A DNA stretch of 64,000 bases from contig NZ_JAFBCJ010000001.1 of assembly GCF_016907675.1 (NCBI RefSeq), positions 4,650,001 to 4,714,000 on the forward strand. The letters run 5' to 3'. The DNA is from Geodermatophilus bullaregiensis (lineage in GTDB: Bacteria; Actinomycetota; Actinomycetes; Mycobacteriales; Geodermatophilaceae). Shown here piece after piece: positions 30,578 to 38,741 of the stretch (its first letter is position 1; each line of letters begins with the position of its first letter). A program made the position numbers and the translations under genes. The notes below the pieces were generated by a model, which saw only the letters and a program-made list of their open reading frames with translations, searched no databases and was not told where the DNA came from.

Positions 30578-31269
30578 GAGGGGTCCTCCTGGAGGAGCGG
30601 GAGCTCGAGGGTGTCGAGCACGGTCTGGCGGTAGTAGCGCGCCGAGCCCGGCTCGGTCTCGACCAGCAGGTCGAACTGGACCGAGAGGCTCAGCGCGGTG
30701 GCGGCCGACGGCGCCCCGGGCAGCGACAGCGCGGTCGTGTAGCTGAACGGCGGGGTGAGGGCGAACTCGCCGCGGTCCTCGGTGACCAGCGTCCGGGTGG
30801 TGCCGTCGTCGCCGGTGACGGCGAAGCGGGTGACCAGCACCTCGGGGGTCTCGTCACCGCGGGAGTCGCCGGTGTCGCCGCCCTCGACGTGCGCGGCGAG
30901 CTGGATCGTCTTGTCGTCCTCGGCGGTCCACGTGGTCGCCTGGTCGGCGGTCCAGTAGTCGACGACGACGGTGCGGTCACCGGCCGGCAGGGTGCGGGTG
31001 AGCGAGCCGCTGTCCAGGTCACCGGCCGGCCGGTCCGGGGTGGACGGCGCCGCCGCGACCGCGGCGGTGGCGGCGGTGCGCCTGGCCGCGGTGGGCCGGG
31101 CGGTCTCCGACGCGGCGGCGACGTCGTCGCCGGTCGGCAGGTCGGGGCTCATGCTGACGTCGGGCAGCTGGCAGCCGGCCAGCAGGGCCGCCGACAGCGC
31201 GAGCGCGGCCGCACGGGCCGCCGTGGTGCGGACCGCGGACGTGCGCGGTCCAGGTGTGCCTTCGGGCAC
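30574..31269 (-). CDS. lipoprotein paired with the glycosyltransferase
   Basis: 231 residues. Signal: an Arg-rich start, then AALALSAALLAGC with the lipobox Cys. A low-complexity Ala/Thr stretch follows, then a beta-rich domain with VVVDYWTADQATTWTAEDDK and VLVTRFAVTGDDGTTRTL. I recognise no named family. GTG at 31269 has GAGGGGGG just upstream; an ATG further out (31413) would place the signal 50 residues inside. It is the first gene of a two-gene unit with the GT2 enzyme, so a role at the outer face in export or anchoring of the polymer is a reasonable guess. Confidence 0.7.
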   Translation of the reverse strand: MPEGTPGPRTSAVRTTAARAAALALSAALLAGCQLPDVSMSPDLPTGDDVAAASETARPTAARRTAATAAVAAAPSTPDRPAGDLDSGSLTRTLPAGDRTVVVDYWTADQATTWTAEDDKTIQLAAHVEGGDTGDSRGDETPEVLVTRFAVTGDDGTTRTLVTEDRGEFALTPPFSYTTALSLPGAPSAATALSLSVQFDLLVETEPGSARYYRQTVLDTLELPLLQEDPS

Positions 31270-31273
31270 GGGG

Positions 31274-31312
31274 GTCCCCCCTCGGGAAGCGATTGGAAGA
31301 CCGCAGGGGGAC
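31274..31312 (-). promoter_or_regulatory. inverted repeat covering the ribosome binding site of the lipoprotein gene
   Basis: On the plus strand GTCCCCC (31274-31280) and GGGGGAC (31306-31312) are complementary. On the mRNA this pairs the ribosome binding site with an upstream C-run. TACGGT at 31356-31351 is a possible -10 box, giving a leader of about 75 bases. Confidence 0.35.
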
Positions 31313-31427
31313 CGGGCGCCGTTGCACACCCCCGACTGCGAACGGGATCGACCGTATGTCGCCGGCAGGGCGTGCGGGGAGCCCCTCCAACCCGTCGGGG
31401 GGAGGGGGCTCACCTGGAGCGGGAGGG

Positions 31428-31465
31428 CCCGGGGCGGTGCGCCTGCGCAGCGTCACCGCCCCGGG
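31428..31465 (-). terminator. strong stem-loop after the quinone oxidoreductase gene
   Basis: CCCGGGGCGGTG at 31428-31439 pairs with CACCGCCCCGGG at 31454-31465 with further pairs in the loop. It begins 8 bases beyond the stop at 31473. Confidence 0.65.
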
Positions 31466-31472
31466 GCGGACC

Positions 31473-32444
31473 TCAGCGGGAGGGGTCGAGGACGAGCTTG
31501 CCGGTGGTGCGGCGGGCCAGCAGGTCCTGGTGCGCCTCGCGGACGGCGGTCAGCGGGTACCGGCCGCCGCCGACGGGCTCCAGGGCGCCGTCGGCCACGA
31601 GCGGCAGCAGCTCGGTCATGGCGTCGTCCATCATCGACGGGCGGCTCATGCAGTGGGCTAGCCAGAAGCCGATCACCGCGCGGCTGGTGCCCATGAGCGC
31701 GGGCGCCTGCACCGGCTTGGGCGGACGGCGGCCGGCCATGCCGTAGGCGACCAGCCGGCCGAAGGGCGCCAGCGCGGACAGCGACCCGTCGAAGACGTTG
31801 CCGCCGGTCATCTCCAGGACGACGTCGACCCGGCTGCCGCCGTTGGCCTCGCGCAGCGCGGCGGCGAAGGTCTTCGGGTCGTCGTCGGCGAGGGCGGGGT
31901 CGACGGTGGCGTCGGCGCCGAGCTCCTCGGCCAGCGCGCGCTTCTCCGGGCTCGAGGCCGTGGCGATGACCCGCCCGGCGCCCCAGCGGCGGGCCAGCTG
32001 GACGGCGAGCGAGCCCACTCCGCCGGCACCGGCGATGACGACGACGGACTCCCCGGCGGCGAGGTGTGCGCTGGTGCGCAGCAGGTGCCACGCGGTGGCG
32101 CCCTGCAGGACGACGGCGAGGGCCTGCTCGTCGGTGACCGCGTCGGGCACCGCCCAGGTCAGCCGCGGGTTGGCGACCACCTTCTCGGCGTACCCGCCGC
32201 CCTCGAGCAGACCCACGACGCGCTCGCCGCCCCCGGCCGGACGGCCGACGAACTCCGCGCCCGGGACCAGCGGCAGCTGCTGCGGCGCGAGGTAGCTGTC
32301 CTCGGTCTGGTGGGTGTCGGCGAAGTTGACGCCGGCCGCTGAGACCTCGTAGAGCTGCTGGCCGTCGCCGGGGACGGGGTCGGGGAGGTCGACGACGTCG
32401 AGGACCTCGGGGCCGCCGAAGCGGGTGATCTGCACGGCTCGCAT
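31473..32444 (-). CDS. quinone oxidoreductase family protein (zinc-free MDR)
   Basis: 323 residues. The N-terminus MRAVQITRFGGPEVLDVVDL and the NADPH-binding loop GAGGVGSLAVQLARRWG (about 145-160) place it in the MDR superfamily, quinone oxidoreductase branch. The zinc-binding Cys/His set of alcohol dehydrogenases is absent. It probably reduces quinones or enones with NADPH in the cytosol. ATG at 32444 gives the expected start; the longer frame reaching 32588 is not needed. A relic of a second copy of its 5' end lies at 33360-33447. Confidence 0.88.
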   Translation of the reverse strand: MRAVQITRFGGPEVLDVVDLPDPVPGDGQQLYEVSAAGVNFADTHQTEDSYLAPQQLPLVPGAEFVGRPAGGGERVVGLLEGGGYAEKVVANPRLTWAVPDAVTDEQALAVVLQGATAWHLLRTSAHLAAGESVVVIAGAGGVGSLAVQLARRWGAGRVIATASSPEKRALAEELGADATVDPALADDDPKTFAAALREANGGSRVDVVLEMTGGNVFDGSLSALAPFGRLVAYGMAGRRPPKPVQAPALMGTSRAVIGFWLAHCMSRPSMMDDAMTELLPLVADGALEPVGGGRYPLTAVREAHQDLLARRTTGKLVLDPSR

Positions 32445-32595
32445 GCGCTTGAGGCTAGGAGGGCGAGCAGTTGGGACCGTGCACGGCCCGGACGGCCGGG
32501 TGTCATCCCCCCTGACACGGCCGGGCGTAGGCGCCGGTCGCGCCTGTGGGCCTGCTGTCGGGGGAGCGGGCCAGGCGCCTCCGAGCACGCCGCGG

Positions 32596-32624
32596 CATAT
32601 ACTTCACCGAGTTCGTACATATAC
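32596..32624 (+). promoter_or_regulatory. paired CATATAC repeats, candidate VapB operator and -10 box
   Basis: CATATAC occurs at 32596-32602 and 32618-32624, 22 bases apart, about two helical turns. TATACT at 32598-32603 fits a -10 box. AT-rich repeats are conspicuous in this GC-rich DNA and lie just upstream of vapB, as expected for autoregulation. Confidence 0.45.
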
Positions 32625-32647
32625 AGCGACCGCAAGGGGTCTCCCCG

Positions 32648-32854
32648 GTGACGAAGCGCTTGATCGACCTCGACGACGAGCTGTTGGCTGTGGCCCAACG
32701 CGAGTTGAACACGACCGGGGTGTCGGACACCGTCCGCGCCGCGTTGCGACAGGCGGCGAGCGCAGGCGCACGAGCGCGCCAAGTGGCCTGGCTGCGTGAG
32801 GGCGGACTCGAAGCGATGACGGATCCCACCGAGCGAGCTGACGTGTGGCGGTGA
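32648..32854 (+). CDS. vapB: type II antitoxin, VapB family
   Basis: 68 residues: MTKRLIDLDDELLAVAQREL and TTGVSDTVRAALRQAA form the ribbon-helix-helix DNA-binding and dimerisation part. The C-terminal third, with DPTERADVWR, would wrap the toxin. GTG at 32648 follows a weak ribosome binding site. Its 3' end overlaps the toxin gene, the usual coupling of antitoxin and toxin. Base use is less GC-rich than its neighbours upstream, hinting at acquisition. Confidence 0.85.
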   Translation: MTKRLIDLDDELLAVAQRELNTTGVSDTVRAALRQAASAGARARQVAWLREGGLEAMTDPTERADVWR

Positions 32855-33267
32855 TCGCCCGCTTCCTCATCGACACCAGCGCGGCGGCCCGGATGCGGCT
32901 GGCCGCCGTTGCCGATCGGTTGGAGCCGCTGATCACAGGCGGTCTGGTGGCCACCTGCGCTCCCTTGGAGGCCGAGGCGCTCTACAGCGCGCGGAGCCCC
33001 GCGGAGTACGAGCAGGTGCGGGCCGACCGCCGCGAGGCGTATGAGTACCTGCCGACCGACGACGTCCACTGGCGACGTGCGTTCGACGCGCAGCGCGTCC
33101 TGGCTCGGACCGGGCGGCACCGAGCGGTCGGCATCGCCGACCTGTTGACCGCCGTGCTGGCAGCCGAGCACGGGATGACGGTCCTGCACTACGACAGCGA
33201 CTTCCAGATCGCTGCCGAGGTGCTCGCGTTCGAGCATCGATGGGTCCTGCCACGAGGAACCGCGTAG
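32845..33267 (+). CDS. vapC: type II toxin, PIN-domain ribonuclease (VapC family)
   Basis: 140 residues. PIN active-site acidic residues: Asp in RFLIDTSAAAR, Glu in LEAEALYSA, Asp in GIADLLTA, and Asp in LHYDSDFQ. VapC toxins cut tRNA or rRNA when freed from VapB. The GTG at 32845 overlaps vapB by 10 bases; a second GTG at 32851 gives the common GTGA overlap and a protein two residues shorter. The pair sits between the quinone oxidoreductase gene and a relic of the same gene family. Confidence 0.85.
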   Translation: MAVIARFLIDTSAAARMRLAAVADRLEPLITGGLVATCAPLEAEALYSARSPAEYEQVRADRREAYEYLPTDDVHWRRAFDAQRVLARTGRHRAVGIADLLTAVLAAEHGMTVLHYDSDFQIAAEVLAFEHRWVLPRGTA

Positions 33268-33359
33268 CGCACACATCGGAGGTGGGCGGCAGCCGGTGTC
33301 CGAGGGGAGTTCGGATCTCCACGCCGCGGGACATCTGCGTGCCCCTCCCGTGCTGCTGA

Positions 33360-33447
33360 CGTACCTCTCAGGACAGGGTCTGGTGGGTGTCGGCGACGTC
33401 CACGCCGGCTTCCGGGACCTCGTGGAGCTGCTGGCCTTCCTCGGAAT
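33360..33447 (-). pseudogene. relic of a second quinone oxidoreductase gene (5' part)
   Basis: Read on the minus strand this encodes EGQQLHEVPEAGVDVADTHQTLS, then a stop. It matches DGQQLYEVSAAGVNFADTHQTED of the intact gene (about residues 26-50). The rest of the gene is missing; only about 90 bases remain, bordered by the vapBC module and the zwf gene. It is clearly non-functional. Confidence 0.65.
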
Positions 33448-33449
33448 GC

Positions 33450-34850
33450 TCACCACCGCCTCGAGTCGGCGGTCCCCTCGAGCGGGGGAGGGCCGGCCGC
33501 GCCGGCGGGGTACTCCAGCATCGGCACGGCGTCCTGCGCCCACGCCTGCAGGACCGGATCGACGATCCGCCAGGCCTGCTCCGCCTCCTCGCCGCTCACC
33601 GAGAGTCGGCCACCGCCGGACAGGAGGTCGGTCAGGACCTGGCCGTACGCGGTGCGCTCGCCCGGGGCTGCCACCTGCACACCGGGCTGCCGGCCTTCCT
33701 CCGGCGCGTCCAGCTCGATCCACAACCGGTCGGCCGCCACCCGCTCGGCGTCGCACGGGTCGCACGCCGGCGCGGCGGTCCGGAAGGAGAGGACGACTCC
33801 CTTGCGGGGCGTCCCGAGTGCCTTTCCGGTGCGCAGCACGAACCGGGTGCCGGTCCACCGAGGGGTGTCCAGCTCCAGGAGCACCTCGGCGTAGGTCTCG
33901 GTGCCGCGAGCGGGGTCGACGCCGTCCTCGTCGGTGTACCCGGGCACGGTCCGACCGATGGTGGTGCCTGTCCCGCTCAGTGTCCCGGCGGTGTAGCGCG
34001 CCCGTCGGGTCCGGACGGGGACCTCCGCGGCGGAGAGCACGCGGACCGACCGCAGCAGCTCCAGCTTGGCCGCGTGCAGGTCGCCCTCGGTCGGCCGAGC
34101 CGGCAGCTCCATCGCGACGAGGGTCAGGACCTGGAGCATGTGGTTCTGCATCACGTCCCTGACGGCACCGGTCCGGTCGTAGAAGTCCGCTCGGCCCTCG
34201 AGCCCCAGCGTCTCCTCCCACAGCACGTCGACCTCCGCGATGGAGGCACCGTCCCAGACGGGTGCCAGCGAGCGGCCGGGCGCGCGCAGGTCCAGCAGCG
34301 CCTGCACCGTGGGCATCCCGAGGAAGTGGTCGACGCGGAACGCAGCCTCCTCGACGCCGCCGGTCACGCGGGCGAGCAGGTCGTTCAGTGCCACTGCGCT
34401 CGCCAGATCGACGCCGAACGGCTTCTCCACCGCGATGCGGCTGCCGGCCGGCAGGTCCGCGTCACCGAGCGCGCCCAGCATCGCGGGGAACAGCGCGGGG
34501 GGCAGGGCCAGGTAGACGGCTACCGGCGCGCGGTCAGCGGCGCCGTCGCCGCCGTCGAAGGCCCGCGCCGCGGCGGCGACGGTGCCGGCGGCTCCGGGGT
34601 CGACCGCCCGGTACCGCAGGCGACCGACCAGCGCGTCCCGTACCGCGGTCGGTACGTCCCCGGCGTGCTCGCGCAGTCGGGTGGCCACGTGGGATCGGAA
34701 CGTCCGGTCGTCCCAGTCCTGCACGGCGCCGCCCACGACCTGCAGGCCGTCGGGTATCCGGCCGTCGGCCGACAGCCGGGCGAGCGCAGGCAGCAGGAAC
34801 CGCCCGGCGAGGTCGCCCGTGGCACCGAGCAGGAGCAACCGGCCGATCAC
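33450..34850 (-). CDS. zwf: divergent glucose-6-phosphate dehydrogenase
   Basis: 466 residues. The NADP-binding start LLLLGATGDLAGRFLLPAL, AVEKPFGVDL, FRVDHFLGM and DVMQNHMLQVLTLVAME define the G6PD family; the enzyme would oxidise glucose-6-phosphate at the head of the pentose phosphate pathway. Asp174/His175 and the second His are kept. Two lysines that normally bind the phosphate sugar are missing: D-L-A-K-R-K reads D-L-A-G-R-F (16-18), and H-Y-L-G-K reads H-F-L-G-M (Met179). It also lacks nearby gnd or tal genes. A distinct substrate is possible. GTG at 34850 precedes the nucleotide-binding strand directly. Confidence 0.82.
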   Translation of the reverse strand: MIGRLLLLGATGDLAGRFLLPALARLSADGRIPDGLQVVGGAVQDWDDRTFRSHVATRLREHAGDVPTAVRDALVGRLRYRAVDPGAAGTVAAAARAFDGGDGAADRAPVAVYLALPPALFPAMLGALGDADLPAGSRIAVEKPFGVDLASAVALNDLLARVTGGVEEAAFRVDHFLGMPTVQALLDLRAPGRSLAPVWDGASIAEVDVLWEETLGLEGRADFYDRTGAVRDVMQNHMLQVLTLVAMELPARPTEGDLHAAKLELLRSVRVLSAAEVPVRTRRARYTAGTLSGTGTTIGRTVPGYTDEDGVDPARGTETYAEVLLELDTPRWTGTRFVLRTGKALGTPRKGVVLSFRTAAPACDPCDAERVAADRLWIELDAPEEGRQPGVQVAAPGERTAYGQVLTDLLSGGGRLSVSGEEAEQAWRIVDPVLQAWAQDAVPMLEYPAGAAGPPPLEGTADSRRW

Positions 34851-35171
34851 CGGTACTCCCGGAGCACGGTGACGGCCGGGGGTCGACTGCACCCGGGCCA
34901 TGGGTCCGGTCGCCGGGGCGGCGGGGCTGTGACCATGGCGCCGCCATCCTCCCCGAGCCCCGCGACCGGCGTCCACGCGGCCGGCGTCCACGCGGCCGGG
35001 GAAGCCGTCCGCGCACAGGGCGACCGGTGCGCAGTGGACCGCCCGTCAGCGGCTGCCCCGTGTGGTTGGGACCGTTCTCGGCTGGGGAACCTGCCGGCAG
35101 ACCGGGAGCGGTCGCGGTCGACCGTCTGGGCCTCGACAGCCCGCACAGGACCACCCTCGGGGAGGAACAGC
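34851..35171. other. 321-base divergent gap between zwf and an SDR gene
   Basis: Apart from the tandem 15-mer described next and the ribosome binding site GGAGGAA before the SDR gene, I see no gene or clear promoter. Part of the gap is open in the zwf frame, but there is no start with a binding site. Confidence 0.5.
34966..34995. repeat. tandem 15-base repeat, two copies
   Basis: CCGGCGTCCACGCGG occurs twice head to tail (34966-34980 and 34981-34995). Probably a replication-slippage product; it lies in the zwf/SDR gap. Confidence 0.6.
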
Positions 35172-36002
35172 ATGTCCACCTGGCTCATCACCGGCTGCTC
35201 GAGCGGGCTCGGTCGAGCCCTTGCCGAAGCAGTCATCGGGGCCGGCCACCACGCCGTGGTCACCGCGCGAGACGAGGCCAAGGTCGCCGACCTCGTGGAG
35301 CTGGCTCCGGATCGCGTGCTGGGGGCGGCGCTGGACGTCACCGACCCGGCGCGAGCGGCAGCTGTCTGTCGACAGGCCGAGGATCGCTTCGGCGCCGTCG
35401 ACGTCGTGGTCAACAACGCCGGATACGGGTACCGCGCCGCGGTCGAGGAAGGTGAGGACGCCGACGTCCGTGCCTTGTTCGAGACCCACTTCTTCGGGTC
35501 GGTGACCATGATCAAGGCGGTGCTGCCCGGCATGCGGGCGCGCCGTGCGGGGGCGATCGTCAACGTCTCGTCGATCGGGGCGCAGGTCACCCCACCGGGA
35601 TCCGGCTACTACGCGGCGGCGAAAGCGGCACTCGAGGGGATGTCCGGCTCCCTGCGCGGCGAGCTGCGACCGCTGGGCATCTCGGTGACGGTCGTCGAGC
35701 CCGGCGGATTCCGCACGGACTTCTCCGGTCGCTCGCTGACCCAGTCCCGGACCGTGATCGACGACTATGCCGAGACGGCGGGCAAGCGACGCAGGGAACA
35801 CGACACGACGCACGGGACCCAGCCAGGCGACCCGGCGCGCGCCGGCCGGGCCATCCTCACCGCCGTGGAGGCCGCCGATCCGCCGGCGGTGCTGCTGCTG
35901 GGCAGCGACGCCCTGACCAGCTACCGGCGGGTGCTCGGCACGGCCCTCGCCGAGGCCGATGAGTGGGAGGAGCTGAGCGCCAGCACCGACTTCCAGGACT
36001 GA
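35172..36002 (+). CDS. SDR family oxidoreductase
   Basis: 276 residues of classical SDR type. TGCSSGLG is the nucleotide loop (residues 7-14), NNAGYG the second motif, and VSSIGAQVTPPGSGYYAAAK carries Ser, Tyr and Lys of the active site. The length and the C-terminal part (TDFSGRSL, RAGRAILTAVEA) match the branch often annotated as oxidoreductases or retinol-dehydrogenase-like proteins. Cofactor and substrate are not fixed. ATG at 35172 follows GGAGGAA closely. Confidence 0.88.
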   Translation: MSTWLITGCSSGLGRALAEAVIGAGHHAVVTARDEAKVADLVELAPDRVLGAALDVTDPARAAAVCRQAEDRFGAVDVVVNNAGYGYRAAVEEGEDADVRALFETHFFGSVTMIKAVLPGMRARRAGAIVNVSSIGAQVTPPGSGYYAAAKAALEGMSGSLRGELRPLGISVTVVEPGGFRTDFSGRSLTQSRTVIDDYAETAGKRRREHDTTHGTQPGDPARAGRAILTAVEAADPPAVLLLGSDALTSYRRVLGTALAEADEWEELSASTDFQD

Positions 36003-36251
36003 TCCCCAGCGCGCCACCATCGGGTGGACGATCCCGCGCAGCACGTTCCGCACCTGCGCCATGACCGCGACGGCCCCTGATCGTGACCGGAGACGTCGCC
36101 GACGACGGGCTCGGTGCTGCCGTCGGGGACCTGAAGGCGTCGTACCGGGCACCTCCCACCTGCACCGCGCGCCGTCGCCGTCGGGTGGTCGAGCACCGGG
36201 CCGGCCCGCTCCATCCGCCTACCGCCCCCTCGGTACGGGTAGGCGTCCCGC

Positions 36252-36770
36252 ATGTCCGACTTCGAGATCACCGCCCTCGTCCTGGCCGAGCACGAGGTCT
36301 TCCGGCGGGAGTTCTCAGCGCTCGAGGACCTGTCCGGCCAGGAGCTCGCCGCCGCGTGGGAGGCACTGCACGCCAAGCTGGAGGTGCACGCCGTCGCCGA
36401 GGAGCAGCTGTTCTACCCGCTGCTCGCCCAGGAGGCGGGGGGCGAGCAGGAGACGGCGGAGGGTGTGCACGACCACAACGAGATCCGGCACGCTGCGGCC
36501 GCCGTCGAGGAGCACGAGGTCGGCAGCGAGGCGTGGTGGGAGGCGGTGCGCACCGCGCGGCAGGTCAACGCCGACCACATGGCCGAGGAGGAGACGGACT
36601 TCTTCCCCCCGTTCAAGGAGGCCGTCGACGACGAGCAGCGCGAGGCCCTCGGGATGCGCTGGCTGGCGTTCCACGACGAGCACGAGCAGGCCGAGGGGCT
36701 GTCCGGCGAGGACGCGGAGGTGGCCGAGGTGGTCGCGACCGAGGTGCCGGAGGGCGACCCGTCCCTCTGA
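36252..36770 (+). CDS. hemerythrin domain protein
   Basis: 172 residues, four-helix hemerythrin-like domain. Candidate di-iron ligands: His in LAEHEVF, His in EVHAVAEEQLFYP with the Glu nearby, His in DHNEIRH and the last set in NADHMAEEETDFFPPF. Such proteins bind oxygen or nitric oxide, or guard against oxidative stress. The C-terminal tail is acidic. No operon partner. The 286 bases after it hold no gene that I can support. Confidence 0.88.
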   Translation: MSDFEITALVLAEHEVFRREFSALEDLSGQELAAAWEALHAKLEVHAVAEEQLFYPLLAQEAGGEQETAEGVHDHNEIRHAAAAVEEHEVGSEAWWEAVRTARQVNADHMAEEETDFFPPFKEAVDDEQREALGMRWLAFHDEHEQAEGLSGEDAEVAEVVATEVPEGDPSL

Positions 36771-37056
36771 GCACGCCGCCCCTCTCCCAGGCTGCTGGCC
36801 GTCCGGCCGGACACCTGGCCGCCATCGCTCGGGGGCGCGGTGGTGCGCCGGGCGGGGGACCCCGGTGGCCGACCGCGTCCCGGGCGACGGCGCACGTGTC
36901 GCCCGGCGGACGCCGGGTAGTCGCCGGTGCCAGCGGCGGCAGGACGTGGGTCCTGGGGCCGGACGACAGCGACCTGGTGCTCGCGCCTGGTGCTCAGAGC
37001 GTTCGAGGAGACCGCGTGCCCCGTACTGGGTTCGGTGGCGCCGCGGCGGGGACGTC

Positions 37057-37944
37057 GTGAGCCTGCTGCCGCGGGCACCGTCCGAGATCGAGGTCGTCGC
37101 CCACCGCGGCGTCTCGGCGAAGGCCCCCGAGCACACCCTCGCGGCCTATCAGCAGGCGCTGACCCTGGGGGCGGACGCCGTGGAGTGCGACGTCCGGATG
37201 ACCCGCGACGGCGTCCTCGTCTGCGTGCACGACCGCCGCATCAACCGGACGTCCACGGGCCGCGGTGTGGTGTCGGCGCTGGACCTCGCCGAGCTGGAGC
37301 AGCACCGCGTCGTCCACCGGCGACCACGGGGCGCCGCGATCCGGGGCCGCCCGCCGCGTCCCGCGGTCGAGGAGGACGACGACGAAGAGGCCGACCAGGA
37401 CGCCGGGCGGGTGCTGACCCTGGACCGGTTGCTCGACTACGTGACGGCCTCGCCCGGGCGCGTGCGGCTGGCGATCGAGACCAAGCACCCGACCCGTCAC
37501 GCCGGCCAGGTCGAGGTGGCCCTGCTCACGAGCCTCCGGCGGTTCGGGCTGCTCGCTGGCGGGCGTCCGCTCGAGTGGTCGGGGCGTCCGGCGGTCCGGG
37601 TCATGAGCTTCTCCCCGACGGCACTGCGGCGGGTGCGTGTCCTGGCGCCGGACCTCCCCACCGTGCACCTGGTCCGCCAGATGCTGCCGCGGACGCGGAC
37701 GCGGACCGTCCTCCCGGCCGGCACCGCCGTCGGTCCGTCGCTCGCGTTGTTGCGCCAGGACCCGGGCCTGGTCCGACGGCTGCACCGGGCCGGCCTGCAG
37801 GTCCACGTGTGGGTGGTCAACCGTCCACGCGACATGCACCTCGCGCTGTCCCTGGGGGTCGACGCGATCATCACGGACGAGGCCGCGGTGCTGATGCACC
37901 TCCTGGGGCGGGACGGACCGCGGCCCTCGATGAGCACGGGCTGA
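37057..37944 (+). CDS. glycerophosphodiester phosphodiesterase
   Basis: 295 residues. VVAHRGVSAKAPEHTLAAY gives the catalytic His-Arg and a Glu. DAVECDVRMTRDGVLVCVHD gives further metal ligands and the second His. LAIETKHPT and DAIITDEAAVL close the TIM barrel. An acidic insert (EEDDDEEADQD) sits near residue 110. The enzyme releases glycerol-3-phosphate from lipid head-group diesters. It has no signal peptide, so it is likely cytosolic. GTG at 37057 is chosen because the protein motif begins right after it; the frame upstream is not coding. Confidence 0.88.
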   Translation: MSLLPRAPSEIEVVAHRGVSAKAPEHTLAAYQQALTLGADAVECDVRMTRDGVLVCVHDRRINRTSTGRGVVSALDLAELEQHRVVHRRPRGAAIRGRPPRPAVEEDDDEEADQDAGRVLTLDRLLDYVTASPGRVRLAIETKHPTRHAGQVEVALLTSLRRFGLLAGGRPLEWSGRPAVRVMSFSPTALRRVRVLAPDLPTVHLVRQMLPRTRTRTVLPAGTAVGPSLALLRQDPGLVRRLHRAGLQVHVWVVNRPRDMHLALSLGVDAIITDEAAVLMHLLGRDGPRPSMSTG

Positions 37945-38056
37945 CCGTCGTCGGGACGTCCGACACGATCGGCGGGTGCACGACGGCAGACCAGGTACGT
38001 GAGGCCGAGCGCGACCGGCACCCGCGGTGCCGCGGTGGCGGAGGAGCCGCTGTCGG

Positions 38057-38554
38057 TCAGGTGCTGCCGCCGGGACCGGCCGGCTCGGGCCAGCCGGCCA
38101 GGGCGCCGATCCAGGCGAGCGCGAGCCAGGCGCCGGTGAGCGACCCGGTGCCGGTGCCGTCGCTGACCTCGAGCTGCCACGGCGCACCGGCCTGCCGTGG
38201 CCGCCGGGAGCCGCTGCCCGGCACGGCGCGGAGCACCTGCCACGACCCGACCGGCAGCGCCCGGGGCGGGCGTCCCGGTGCGACCACCCAGACGCCCTCC
38301 CGTGAGGCCGCCACCGACTCGCCCGGGGAGGAGGCCGGCCAGTGCAGCCGGACGACGCCCAGGTCCAGGTAGGCGGCCGGGTCCGTGGGCACCGTCCAGG
38401 TCGGGCGGCGGGCACCACCGGCAGCGTCCGCGCCCAGGGTGACCACGGCGGAGACGGCGTGCAGGACGGCGCCGAGCACCCGCCCCGCGCGGGCCTCGGG
38501 CGTGGCGTCCTGCACGCGCCACCCGACCAGGCCGCGCAGCTCCGCTTCGCTCAC
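38057..38554 (-). CDS. hypothetical protein
   Basis: 165 residues. I recognise no family. It reads SEAELRGLVGWRVQDATPEA, LGAVLHAVSAVVTLG, WTVPTDPAAYLDLGVVRLHWP and ends with LALAWIGALAGWPEPAGPG. There is a hydrophobic patch in the middle but no clear membrane helix. GTG at 38554 is a reasonable start; the frame extends further without support. It is a single gene between two plus-strand genes, so its reality rests on the open frame and natural-looking composition. Confidence 0.5.
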   Translation of the reverse strand: MSEAELRGLVGWRVQDATPEARAGRVLGAVLHAVSAVVTLGADAAGGARRPTWTVPTDPAAYLDLGVVRLHWPASSPGESVAASREGVWVVAPGRPPRALPVGSWQVLRAVPGSGSRRPRQAGAPWQLEVSDGTGTGSLTGAWLALAWIGALAGWPEPAGPGGST

Positions 38555-38741
38555 CCGGCCAGCCTGCCGCACGACCTGCGACGGCACGCGCTGGACGACG
38601 CGGTACCCAGCGAGCCGGTCGGCGGCGCTGACCGCATCGAGCCGGGGCGCCGTCCGGTCGTCCCCCGCCGGAGCCGGGCCGGCACCTCCGGGCGCGACGT
38701 CGGTCCGGCACCCGCGACCGAGCCGGGTGTGGAATGGCGCG

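Noticed and set aside
34851..34991. Longer N-terminus for the glucose-6-phosphate dehydrogenase
   Set aside because: The added residues are Arg/Gly/Pro-rich and include the tandem 15-mer; the nucleotide-binding strand begins directly after the GTG at 34850.
36771..37056. Possible short gene between hemerythrin and the phosphodiesterase
   Set aside because: Open frames exist on both strands, but none has a ribosome binding site or recognisable protein.
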